Positions 1 through 6,451 of a DNA stretch of 22,195 bases are shown in pieces. The DNA lies in assembly GCA_044506565.1 (NCBI GenBank), contig JBIQKN010000047.1, positions 1 to 22,195 of the forward strand, written 5' to 3'. Under the pieces are notes generated by a model. It saw nothing but the letters and a program-made list of their open reading frames with translations. It ran no database searches and was not told where the DNA came from. A program made the position numbers and the translations under genes. Source of the stretch: Croceibacterium_A sp044506565. GTDB lineage: Bacteria > Pseudomonadota > Alphaproteobacteria > Sphingomonadales > Sphingomonadaceae. Position 1 is the stretch's first letter. Each line of letters opens with the position of its first letter.

Positions 1-872
1 AGCGCCTCGAACTGCACGTCGAGCTGCTCGGGCTTGCTGGCGCTGGCGATCGGCGCGGCGATGCCGGGCTGGCGCATGAGCCAGGCGAGCGAGACAGCCC
101 CGAGACTGGCTCCGGTCTCGGCGGCGACCGCGTCCAGTGTCGGCAGGAGCGTCAGACCATGGTCGAAAAACCGCTCGATGCTCGATCCGCGGTTGTGCTT
201 CGCGAGGTCCTCGCGGGTGCGATATTTGCCCGTGAGGAAGCCGGCGGCGAGGCCGAACCACGGGAACATGGCGATGTCCCGCTCGACGCAGAGCCGCTGC
301 AGGTCTTCAGGGTAATCCTTCCGCTCGACAAGGTTGTATTCGTTTTGCAGCACGGTGAACGGCGTCAGCCCGCGTGCTGTGGCGATGTCGTGCACGGCTC
401 CGAGCCGCTCGGCATCGTAGTTCGAAGCGCCGATCTCGCGCACCAGGCCCTTGCGGACCAGCGCGTCGAAACCCTCGGCGACGTCTTCGAGCGGCGTGCC
501 GGTCTCGTCGCGATGGGCGTAGTAGAGATCGACGTAGTCCGTCTGTAGTCGCTCGAGCGACTTTTCGAGCTCCTCGGCCACCTTGGCGGGCGCGAGGTCG
601 CCCGGCTTGCCGAACATCCCCGTCTTGGTGGCGATGCGCATTTCGGCGCGGACGCCGCGGCTCGCGAGCCATTTGCCGATCACCGTCTCGCTCTCGCCGC
701 CGACGTGGCCGGGCACCCAGACCGAATAGCCCTGCGCCGTGTCGACCATGCGGCCACCGTGCTCGTAGAACCGGTCGAGGATCGCGAAACTCGCGTCTTC
801 GTCGGCGGTGAAGCCGAACACGTTGCCGCCGAGCACCAGCGGAATTCCGGCAATAGACCAGTGGTTTGTCAC
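1..872 (-). CDS. Aldo/keto reductase, C-terminus cut off by window edge
   Basis: Predicted NAD(P)H-dependent oxidoreductase of the aldo/keto reductase superfamily, a cytoplasmic TIM barrel that reduces aldehydes and ketones; the substrate is not predictable. The 290 visible residues carry the full catalytic tetrad: Asp44 and Tyr49 (in VDTAQGY), Lys83 (ATKTG) and His119 (YYAHRD). Later come the typical GASNY segment and the ...LQNEYNL... strand. Usual family length is about 310-330 residues, so some 20-40 C-terminal residues lie outside the window. The start is a GTG at 872-870 that overlaps the TGA of ribH as GTGA, so it is probably translationally coupled and the last visible gene of the riboflavin operon. 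A link to flavin metabolism is not shown by sequence; it may simply ride in the operon. Confidence 0.88.
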   Translation of the reverse strand, partial: MTNHWSIAGIPLVLGGNVFGFTADEDASFAILDRFYEHGGRMVDTAQGYSVWVPGHVGGESETVIGKWLASRGVRAEMRIATKTGMFGKPGDLAPAKVAEELEKSLERLQTDYVDLYYAHRDETGTPLEDVAEGFDALVRKGLVREIGASNYDAERLGAVHDIATARGLTPFTVLQNEYNLVERKDYPEDLQRLCVERDIAMFPWFGLAAGFLTGKYRTREDLAKHNRGSSIERFFDHGLTLLPTLDAVAAETGASLGAVSLAWLMRQPGIAAPIASASKPEQLDVQFEA

Positions 873-1288
873 GCGAACTTCTCCCGAATCTTCAGCAACG
901 CCATCGCCGCCTCGGCGGCGCCGGCGCCCTTGTTGAGCTGCTTCGGATCCGCGCGCACGATCGCCTGAGCCTCGTTCTCGACCGTGAGGATGCCGTTGCC
1001 GACGGCGATCCCGTCCATCGTCAGCGCCATGATGCCGCGGGCCGATTCCCCCGCAACAATCTCGAAATGGTAGGTCTCGCCTCGGATCACTACGCCGAGC
1101 GCGACGAACCCGTCGTACTCGCCGCTCTCGGCTGCGAGCGCGATCGCGCCGGGCACCTCGAGCGCTCCGGGCACCGTCAGCATCTCGATCGCGTGCCCGG
1201 CCTTCTGCAGCGCGGTCCTGGCGCCCTCGATCAGCATGTCGTTGAGGTGCTCGTAGAAGCGGGCTTCGACGATCAGGAAGCGGGCCAT
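869..1288 (-). CDS. ribH: 6,7-dimethyl-8-ribityllumazine synthase
   Basis: Lumazine synthase condenses 3,4-dihydroxy-2-butanone 4-phosphate (the RibB product) with 5-amino-6-ribitylaminouracil, the penultimate step of riboflavin synthesis. The 139-residue protein shows the family landmarks in order: ARFYEHLND near the N-terminus, TVPGALEVP, then GVVIRGETYHFEIV with the catalytic His, NGILTVENEAQA, and a closing NKGAGAAEAA. Its length suits the smaller lumazine synthases. The ATG at 1288 is preceded by a CGGAG Shine-Dalgarno that overlaps the stop of the upstream CYTH gene (gap 2 bases). A longer in-frame extension exists upstream but would add 14 residues from inside the CYTH gene and is unlikely. 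Its stop overlaps the start of the aldo/keto reductase. Confidence 0.95.
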   Translation of the reverse strand: MARFLIVEARFYEHLNDMLIEGARTALQKAGHAIEMLTVPGALEVPGAIALAAESGEYDGFVALGVVIRGETYHFEIVAGESARGIMALTMDGIAVGNGILTVENEAQAIVRADPKQLNKGAGAAEAAMALLKIREKFA

Positions 1289-1290
1289 CG

Positions 1291-1815
1291 TTACTCCGGC
1301 ATCGTGAGGGTCTGGGCGAGCGCGCCGCACTGCCAGCGCGGATCGTGGGTGACCTCCTTAGTCGCCCACGGCGGCGGCACAAGTGCGGCGAGGGCGGTCT
1401 CGTCCGCGGCTTCCGCCTCGAGCAGTGCGAGACCGGCGAGCGGACCTTCGAACAGGTCGAGGCTCCACCCGCGGCCTTCAAAAGAAAGGGGATAGCGCCG
1501 CTTCGCCAGGGCGCGGGCGGGAAGGGCGGCGAAGACCGTGTATTCGCAACGGGTAAGATAGGCGGTCACGATCGGCCGGGCTTCGGGTCGCTCGGTCTCG
1601 TACTTCCTGGTCAGTTTGAAGACGGTTCGATCGCCCCGCGTCATGCGCCGAAGCCGCAGGCGCGTGCCGTCGATGTAGCGGTCTTCGACCAGCGAGAAGG
1701 GAACGCCATGGAGAGCGGGGCGGGCCGAGGAATCGACCAGCCACCGCCGCTCGAGTTCGAGGCGCGCGTACTTGGGATCGAGGGCTTCGGTGTCGAGGCC
1801 GCGGTCGGCGATCAC
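1291..1815 (-). CDS. CYTH-domain protein inside the riboflavin operon
   Basis: A 174-residue protein of the CYTH superfamily (triphosphate tunnel metalloenzymes), whose members bind triphosphates or polyphosphates and hydrolyse or cyclise them. Visible features: the N-terminal E-x-E signature as ELERRWLV (residues 20-27, with Arg replacing the usual Lys of ExExK), basic strand residues in TRLRLRR and KLTRKYE, the acidic strand around Asp120-Glu123 (DLFEGPLAGL), LLEAEA at 131-136, and the common closing motif KEVTHDPRW. These suggest an intact tunnel. The start is a GTG forming a GTGA overlap with the ribB stop, and ribH follows after 2 bases, so it is co-translated with riboflavin genes. The physiological substrate is unknown; an inorganic triphosphatase is the default guess. 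Confidence 0.8.
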   Translation of the reverse strand: MIADRGLDTEALDPKYARLELERRWLVDSSARPALHGVPFSLVEDRYIDGTRLRLRRMTRGDRTVFKLTRKYETERPEARPIVTAYLTRCEYTVFAALPARALAKRRYPLSFEGRGWSLDLFEGPLAGLALLEAEAADETALAALVPPPWATKEVTHDPRWQCGALAQTLTMPE

Positions 1816-3107
1816 GCCGGCTCGATCGGCCGCTCGCCGACGATCGACAGGTCGTAGCCTTCAAGGCCCACCAGAGAGTGCCGCGTGTTGGTCAGCAGGA
1901 CCATATCGTGCACGCCCAGCTCGGCGAGGATCTGGGCGCCGACGCCGTAGTCGCGCTGCTCTGTCGGCATGTCCTCCTCGCTCGGCGGCCGTTCGCCGGC
2001 GAGTCTCCGGATCGCGCTGGTGGCGTGGTCGGGGCCGGGGCGATTGATCAGCACGACGACACCCGCGCCTTCTTCGCCGATGATGCGCATCGCGCCTTCG
2101 AGCAGGCCCTGCCGCTCGGTGTCGTGCGCGAAGACGTCGTCGAACAGCGACAGCGCGTGCATCCGGACGAGCGTCGGCTTCCCGGAGTCGATGTGACCCT
2201 TTACGAGCGCCATCGTCTCTCCGCGGGTGGCCTTGTTGTAGAAGCTGATCGCCCGCCAGTCTCCGCCCCATTTGCTGGCAAAGCGGCCCTCCGCGCGCTT
2301 CTCGACCAGGTGGTCGTGCTTGCGGCGATAGGCGATCAGGTCGCGAATCGTGCCGACCTTGAGCCCGTGCAGCCGGGCGAAGCGCATCAGGTCGTCGAAC
2401 CGCGCCATCGAGCCGTCCTCGGCCATGATCTCGCAGATCACTCCTGACGGATTGAGGCCCGCGAGCCGCGAGATATCGACCGCGGCCTCGGTGTGTCCAG
2501 CGCGGACCAGCACTCCGCCTTCGCGAGCGACCAGAGGGAAGACGTGGCCGGGGCTGACGATGTCGTCGGGCCCCTTGCTCGCGTCGATCGCCACCGAGAT
2601 CGTGCGGGCGCGATCTGCCGCGCTGATCCCGGTGGTCACCCCTTCGCGCGCCTCGATCGAGGTCGTAAAGGCGGTCTCCATCCGGCTTCGGTTGGTGCGG
2701 CTCATGGGCTGCAACCCGAGCGCCTCTACACGTTCCGGCGACAGCGCGAGGCAGATGAGGCCGCGGCCATGCGTCGCCATGAAGTTGATCGCATCGGGCG
2801 TCGCCATCTGCGCCGGGATCACGAGGTCGCCCTCGTTCTCGCGATCCTCGTCGTCGACCAGCACGAACATCCGTCCGTTACGCGCCTCGTCGATGATCTG
2901 CTCGATCGGGACCAGCACCGGCGTCTCGTCGTTTGCCGAGAGGAAGCGCTCGAGCTTGCCGAGCGTTTCCGCGGTCGGGTTCCAGCTGTCGTCGGTGCAG
3001 TCGCGCAGCGTGTTGGCGTGGAGCCCGGCGGCACGAGCGAGGCCCGAACGGGTCAAGCGACCCTCCGAGATGAGGGCGCGGACCTGCGCGATGATGGGGG
3101 TGCTCAT
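1812..3107 (-). CDS. ribB: 3,4-dihydroxy-2-butanone-4-phosphate synthase with N-terminal HTH and degenerate GCHII-like C-terminus
   Basis: Makes the four-carbon unit of riboflavin from ribulose 5-phosphate. Three parts are visible in 431 residues. Residues ~1-58 resemble a Cro/XRE helix-turn-helix (RSGLARAAGLHANTLRDC, then PTAETLGKLERFL). Residues ~67-265 are a full DHBP synthase with DDEDRENEGD (85-94), SPGHVFP (185-191) and RAGHTEA (202-208). Residues ~285-430 align with GTP cyclohydrolase II (QRDYGVGAQIL, LLTNTRHSLVGLEGY), but the three zinc cysteines are replaced (Ser320, Glu331 and Gln333 in my alignment) and the substrate loop reads NRPGPDHATS, so cyclohydrolase activity is unlikely. 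This resembles the RibBX class of alphaproteobacteria (from memory). GTP cyclohydrolase II should be encoded elsewhere. The ATG has GAGAG at -9 to -5. First gene of the operon; an 18-bp palindrome sits at -12 to -29. Confidence 0.93.
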   Translation of the reverse strand: MSTPIIAQVRALISEGRLTRSGLARAAGLHANTLRDCTDDSWNPTAETLGKLERFLSANDETPVLVPIEQIIDEARNGRMFVLVDDEDRENEGDLVIPAQMATPDAINFMATHGRGLICLALSPERVEALGLQPMSRTNRSRMETAFTTSIEAREGVTTGISAADRARTISVAIDASKGPDDIVSPGHVFPLVAREGGVLVRAGHTEAAVDISRLAGLNPSGVICEIMAEDGSMARFDDLMRFARLHGLKVGTIRDLIAYRRKHDHLVEKRAEGRFASKWGGDWRAISFYNKATRGETMALVKGHIDSGKPTLVRMHALSLFDDVFAHDTERQGLLEGAMRIIGEEGAGVVVLINRPGPDHATSAIRRLAGERPPSEEDMPTEQRDYGVGAQILAELGVHDMVLLTNTRHSLVGLEGYDLSIVGERPIEPA

Positions 3108-3118
3108 TACGCTCTCGT

Positions 3119-3136
3119 ATCACATTATAATGTGAT
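3119..3136. promoter_or_regulatory. Perfect 18-bp palindrome, likely operator of ribB
   Basis: The sequence ATCACATTATAATGTGAT is its own reverse complement over all 18 bases and is strikingly AT-rich in this GC-rich region. It lies 12-29 bases upstream of the ribB ATG. Its centre reads TATAAT on both strands, so it probably covers the ribB -10 element (a weak -35 is all I can see 17 bases further up). A dimeric repressor bound here would block initiation. The half-site TCACAT is the everted form of the CRP half-site, so it is not a canonical CRP box. The regulator is not proven; see the finding on the HTH domain of RibB. Confidence 0.7.
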
Positions 3137-3139
3137 TTC

Positions 3140-3167
3140 AAGACCGCATCGTTCACATCGTGGTCTT
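3140..3167. repeat. Inverted repeat AAGACC-N16-GGTCTT in the ribB/flavin reductase spacer
   Basis: Two perfect 6-bp arms, 3140-3145 and 3162-3167, flank 16 bases that contain another copy of the half-site TCACAT at 3153-3158. That copy lies 33 bases (about three helical turns) from the identical half-site at 3120. It could be a second regulator site or an RNA stem; short arms make chance possible. Confidence 0.35.
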
Positions 3168-3256
3168 ACGTTCGGCAAACTGGAGCGATCATCGGACTGC
3201 CATTTGCCTGACTTTTGCCGCTTGCACAGGCCCAGCGCACATCGCATGGAGAGGGT

Positions 3257-3769
3257 GTGTCCGAGCCCCTCCAGACAGATGGTGAACTGCTTGATGCCTT
3301 TCGCATGGCCATGCGCCACGTCGCGTCGACGGTCTATGCGGTCACCACGGGCCACGGCGGCGGGCGCTACGGCATCCTCGCCACTGCCGTCAGCTCGCTG
3401 AGCTTCGACCCGCCGTCTCTGCTGGTCTGCGTCAACCGTTCGGCCTCGCTTCACGGCCCGCTCGCCAGCGCGGAGACCTTCTGCGTCAACGTCCTCGGCC
3501 TCGGCAACCGCGACGTCGCCGAGCATTTCATGGCCAGCGGCGCCGACCGCTTCGACGTTGGCGAGTGGGAGGAGGAGCACGGCGTGCCCGTGCTCGCGAC
3601 CGCGCAGTCGAGCTTCATTTGCCGCCGCGTCCATTGCCATGACTTCGGCACGCACTCGATCTTCATCGGCGAACTGATTGCCGCCAAGCATCGCGCCGAT
3701 GCCACGCCGCTGACCTATTACGATCGGCATTACATCGACATCAGCGAGGCGCCCGAACGCCCCGCGTGA
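3257..3769 (+). CDS. Flavin reductase-like FMN-binding protein
   Basis: Member of the flavin reductase-like family (HpaC/FRP type), cytoplasmic enzymes that reduce FMN or FAD with NAD(P)H, often to feed a two-component monooxygenase. The 170 residues show the FMN-binding fold: YGILATAVSSLSFDPPSLLV near the N-terminus, FCVNVLG, the GTHSIFIGEL strand (family GDHxxFxGEV, with Thr for Asp) and PLTYYDRHY at the end. I chose the GTG at 3257 because GGAGAGGG (3248-3255) gives a good ribosome-binding site; an in-frame TTG at 3215 would add 14 unconserved residues. It is divergent from ribB and shares its regulatory spacer. No partner oxygenase is adjacent. It ends one base before the stop of the convergent M48 protease gene. 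Confidence 0.86.
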   Translation: MSEPLQTDGELLDAFRMAMRHVASTVYAVTTGHGGGRYGILATAVSSLSFDPPSLLVCVNRSASLHGPLASAETFCVNVLGLGNRDVAEHFMASGADRFDVGEWEEEHGVPVLATAQSSFICRRVHCHDFGTHSIFIGELIAAKHRADATPLTYYDRHYIDISEAPERPA

Positions 3770-3770
3770 T

Positions 3771-4742
3771 TCAGTCGAACGGAACGTCGCGCCTTGCCAG
3801 CAGGTGCCCGGGCCAGGTCGGCCTGCTCCCGACTCCGATGTACTCTTCGATTTCGCGCTCGATCAGCTGGGCTCGCGCCTCGGCCGAGGGGTAGGTGCTG
3901 CTCCGTAGCAGGCCGCCGCCAGCACGGCGCCCCAGGCTTGTACGCCAGAACGCTGGCGCGATCGCCGGATCGTAGCCGGCGTTGGCGAGGAGGTGTGCCG
4001 CCATCCTGTCGGCCTCGACCTCGACCTGGCGATTGAGGCGCTGGTTGCGCCCGAACTCGCCGAAGAAGCCCTTTTCCACACCCGCGCTCGACAGGCGACG
4101 GCGGTGCTCGAGCACCAGGTGCCCGAGCTCGTGCGCAAAGATGACCGCCAGTTCGTCGTCGCTGGCGGCCGCGGCCAGCCCGTAGTTGACCTGGATGACG
4201 CGGCCGTCGGATCGGGCATTGAGCCCGCTTACCGAGCGGATCTCGACCAGCGCGCGGCACCCGTCCGGGACATCGAGCGCGACCGTTCGCGTTTCCCCAC
4301 CGCGGACCACTCCGAGACTCAGCGGGACGCCGCCTGGCTGTTCGGCCAGCACCGCGAAAGCGCTGTCGCGAAGCGGCGCGTCGCCCTCGGCGACCAGCGA
4401 GTCGGTACGTTGCTCGCCGATGGACGCGATCCCGTCGCCGGGTTCGAGCGTCGCCGCTGCGGGCGACCCGGGGACCAGCGCCGCAACCGCAACCGATCCG
4501 TTCGCGAACGCCTCGCCGGCAATACGTGACGAATACTGGTCGCGGCTGTGCAGGACGATCCCGGTCAGCGGCATATGCTCTCGGCAAAGCACGCTGTTCG
4601 CACCAAGAAGTCGTTCTGCCACAGTTGCAAGACGCAGGTCCTGCTCGACCAGCTCGGCCATCGCCGCGTGCGGCTGCGCAGCGACCTGTTGCGCGAATGC
4701 CATAGTGGCGATGACGAATGCGAGGGGGGTGGAACCTTTCAT
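3771..4742 (-). CDS. Secreted M48-family zinc metalloprotease with PDZ-like domain
   Basis: Predicted exported metallopeptidase of 323 residues. Residues 1-23 look like a Sec signal peptide (hydrophobic core, then AQQVAAQ). Residues ~80-155 form a PDZ-like module (VAVAALVPGSPAAATLEPGD). The protease domain carries HELGH at 204-208, the zinc-binding HExxH, and a downstream EVEAD (241-245), where Glu243 is the expected third ligand, as in M48 enzymes. Cys53 and Cys162 could form a disulfide. M48 proteins of this kind act in periplasmic or outer-membrane quality control (BepA-like), but this one lacks visible TPR repeats and has its PDZ before the catalytic domain. The start lacks a strong Shine-Dalgarno; the signal peptide supports the ATG at 4742. 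Monocistronic by position. Confidence 0.85.
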   Translation of the reverse strand: MKGSTPLAFVIATMAFAQQVAAQPHAAMAELVEQDLRLATVAERLLGANSVLCREHMPLTGIVLHSRDQYSSRIAGEAFANGSVAVAALVPGSPAAATLEPGDGIASIGEQRTDSLVAEGDAPLRDSAFAVLAEQPGGVPLSLGVVRGGETRTVALDVPDGCRALVEIRSVSGLNARSDGRVIQVNYGLAAAASDDELAVIFAHELGHLVLEHRRRLSSAGVEKGFFGEFGRNQRLNRQVEVEADRMAAHLLANAGYDPAIAPAFWRTSLGRRAGGGLLRSSTYPSAEARAQLIEREIEEYIGVGSRPTWPGHLLARRDVPFD

Positions 4743-4911
4743 GCAGACCGGAATTAGGGCGCTGGCGGCTTTAAGAAAACCTCAAAGATTGCACGTCACT
4801 AGCGCGCCGCTGCGGAGTTGAAATGAGGGTTGGCAGCGGACGGTTCGGGTTGTATGGCCGTTCTTGGATCAGGTCGTGGCGGACGGCCGGACGCTGGATC
4901 AATCCTCGGGG

Positions 4912-4939
4912 TTGACGCATAGAGTTGTCGTGATATTTG
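4912..4939 (+). promoter_or_regulatory. Candidate sigma-70 promoter for the small membrane protein
   Basis: TTGACG (4912-4917) and TATTTG (4934-4939) are separated by 16 bases, which puts transcription start near 4946, about 25 bases before the ATG at 4970. The rest of the 227-base spacer (4743-4969) shows nothing else I can support. Confidence 0.45.
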
Positions 4940-4969
4940 AGCGGCAAATGGTAAACGGAAGGGCACTAA

Positions 4970-5194
4970 ATGATTATTCGTAAAGCGCTTGTCGCTCTCG
5001 CAACCGTGGGGCTGGTTCTGGGTTCGACGGCTGCTGCCGCGGCGCCGGTGGCCGTGGAGGGTGCCCGTAACGCTTCGCCGGTTGGCGAGGCCGAGAACCT
5101 GGGCTTCGCCTGGATCGTGGGCCTGCTGATCCTGATCGGCGTCATCGGCGTGATCGCCGCGGACGGTGACGAGGACCTTCCGACCAGCCCGTAA
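4970..5194 (+). CDS. Small exported single-span membrane protein of unknown function
   Basis: A 74-residue protein. Residues 1-25 are a typical signal peptide (MIIRKALVALATVGLVLG followed by an alanine run and Pro26). A short linker follows, then a hydrophobic stretch at 46-64 that would span the membrane once, and an acidic tail DGDEDLPTSP. The GGAAGGG ribosome-binding site (4957-4963) is strong, a promoter candidate lies upstream and a very strong terminator 29 bases after the stop, so this is a self-contained, probably well-expressed gene. I do not recognise a named family. From memory, short proteins with this layout and an acidic ...PTSP-like tail recur in Sphingomonadales. Function unknown. 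Confidence 0.8.
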   Translation: MIIRKALVALATVGLVLGSTAAAAAPVAVEGARNASPVGEAENLGFAWIVGLLILIGVIGVIAADGDEDLPTSP

Positions 5195-5222
5195 TCGCCG
5201 AAGCGACGGACTGAACAGAATT

Positions 5223-5260
5223 ACGGGGCGGCAAGAGCGATCTTGCCGCCCCGTTTCTTT
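5223..5260 (+). terminator. Rho-independent terminator with GCGA tetraloop
   Basis: A perfect 14-bp stem, ACGGGGCGGCAAGA (5223-5236) with its complement at 5241-5254, is closed by the GNRA-type loop GCGA and followed by TTCTTT. It ends the small gene at 4970-5194. On the minus strand the tail is not U-rich, so it is only a weak stop for the opposite operon. Confidence 0.92.
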
Positions 5261-5295
5261 CCGGCCTCTGGTTGCTTGCTGCGAATCAGCGCGAA

Positions 5296-6443
5296 TTAGC
5301 CGAACAGGCCGGAATCGATTTCGGCGATGGTGCGGACGCCGAGCATCGCCATCGTGCGAGCGGTCTCCGATCGGAGCAGTTCGAGCGCTCGCGCAACGCC
5401 GGCCTCACCGGCAGCCGCGAGACCGTAAAACGGGGCCCGGCCGACCAGCACCGCGTCGGCGCCGAGGGCCAGCGCCTTGACCACGTCGCTCCCCCTGCGC
5501 ACGCCACTGTCGAGCAGGATCGTCATTCTGCCGCCCACGGCGTCGGCGACCGCGGGAAGTGCATCGAGTGTCGCCATCGACGAATCGAGAGCGCGGCCGC
5601 CATGGTTCGAAACGACGATACCATCGGCACCCAGTGCAAGGGCGCGGCGGGCGTCTTCAGGATGGAGCACGCCCTTGAGTACCAGCTTGTCCGGCCAGAG
5701 ATCGCGGAGACGGGAAACGGCGTCCCAGTCGAGATCGTCCTGTTTGAACAGCGCGCCGGGCGGGGCCCCCTTGGTCACCTTGGAGCGCAGGCGATCGGGC
5801 AGGTTGGCCTGGCTCGGCACGCCGCCGTCGAGCGCGTAACGGCCCATGACCTCGAGGAGCCAGCGGGGATGGGTCAGCACATCGAGCGTATTGCGCGCAT
5901 TGAGCCGAAACGGCGTGCCGAACCCGTTGTGGTGGATGTACTCGCGGTTCGGCGGGACCGGCATGTCGAGCGTGATGAACAGCGTGTCGCAGCCGAGATC
6001 GCGCGCCCTTTCGACCACTGCGTGCGACAGCGAGCGATCTTCCCAATAGTAGAGCTGGAACCACAGGCGCCCACCGCCGAGCGCGACCTGCTCCAGGTCC
6101 ATCGTGCTCGCGCTCGAGATCGTGAACGGAACGCCCGCCGCCGCTGCCGCGCGGGCGAGGGCGAGGTACCCTTGTACCAGAGCAGGCCGGCGGCTCCGGT
6201 CGGCGCGAGCGCGAGCGGCATGGTGCTGGGCTTGCCGAGGATTTCGGTCCCGGTGACGACGGATTGCACCCCCCGAAGCACCCGCGGCCGAAAGGTAACG
6301 CGCTCGAACGCGGCGCGATTGCGCGCCATGCCCAGTTCGTCTTCGGTTCCCCGCTCGGCGTATTCCCAGATGCCGCGGGGCAGGCGCCGGCGCGCGCGCT
6401 CGCGCAGGTCGGCGATGTTGTAGCAGCTGAGATCGGCGGCCAA
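5296..6443 (-). pseudogene. FMN-dependent alpha-hydroxy-acid dehydrogenase (LldD/mandelate dehydrogenase family), frameshifted
   Basis: The family oxidises 2-hydroxy acids such as L-lactate or mandelate with FMN, usually at the membrane. The N-terminal part (from TTG at 6443, 8 bases after the SDR stop, with GAGGG before it) reads CYNIADLRERARRRLP...MPLALAPTGAAGLLWYKG. The rest, in another frame down to the TAA at 5298, starts LALARAAAAAGVPFTIS and carries FQLYYWED, the catalytic SNHGGRALD (His/Arg) and the FMN phosphate region SGVRRGSDVV...ADAVLVGR. The break lies at 6165-6171, where family members read ...YKGDLALARA; one missing base restores a 382-residue protein of normal length. All catalytic motifs are present, so a sequencing error in a draft assembly is as likely as a true pseudogene. 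Probably one operon with the SDR upstream. Confidence 0.82.
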
Positions 6444-6451
6444 GGGGGCCC

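Noticed and set aside
3119..3136. CRP/FNR binding site
   Set aside because: CRP sites read TGTGA-N6-TCACA; here the halves are everted (TCACA-N6-TGTGA), so a different regulator is more likely.
3108..3256. FMN riboswitch (RFN element) ahead of ribB
   Set aside because: The predicted leader is about 10 bases if TATAAT is the -10, and the whole spacer lacks the conserved RFN helices; not supported.
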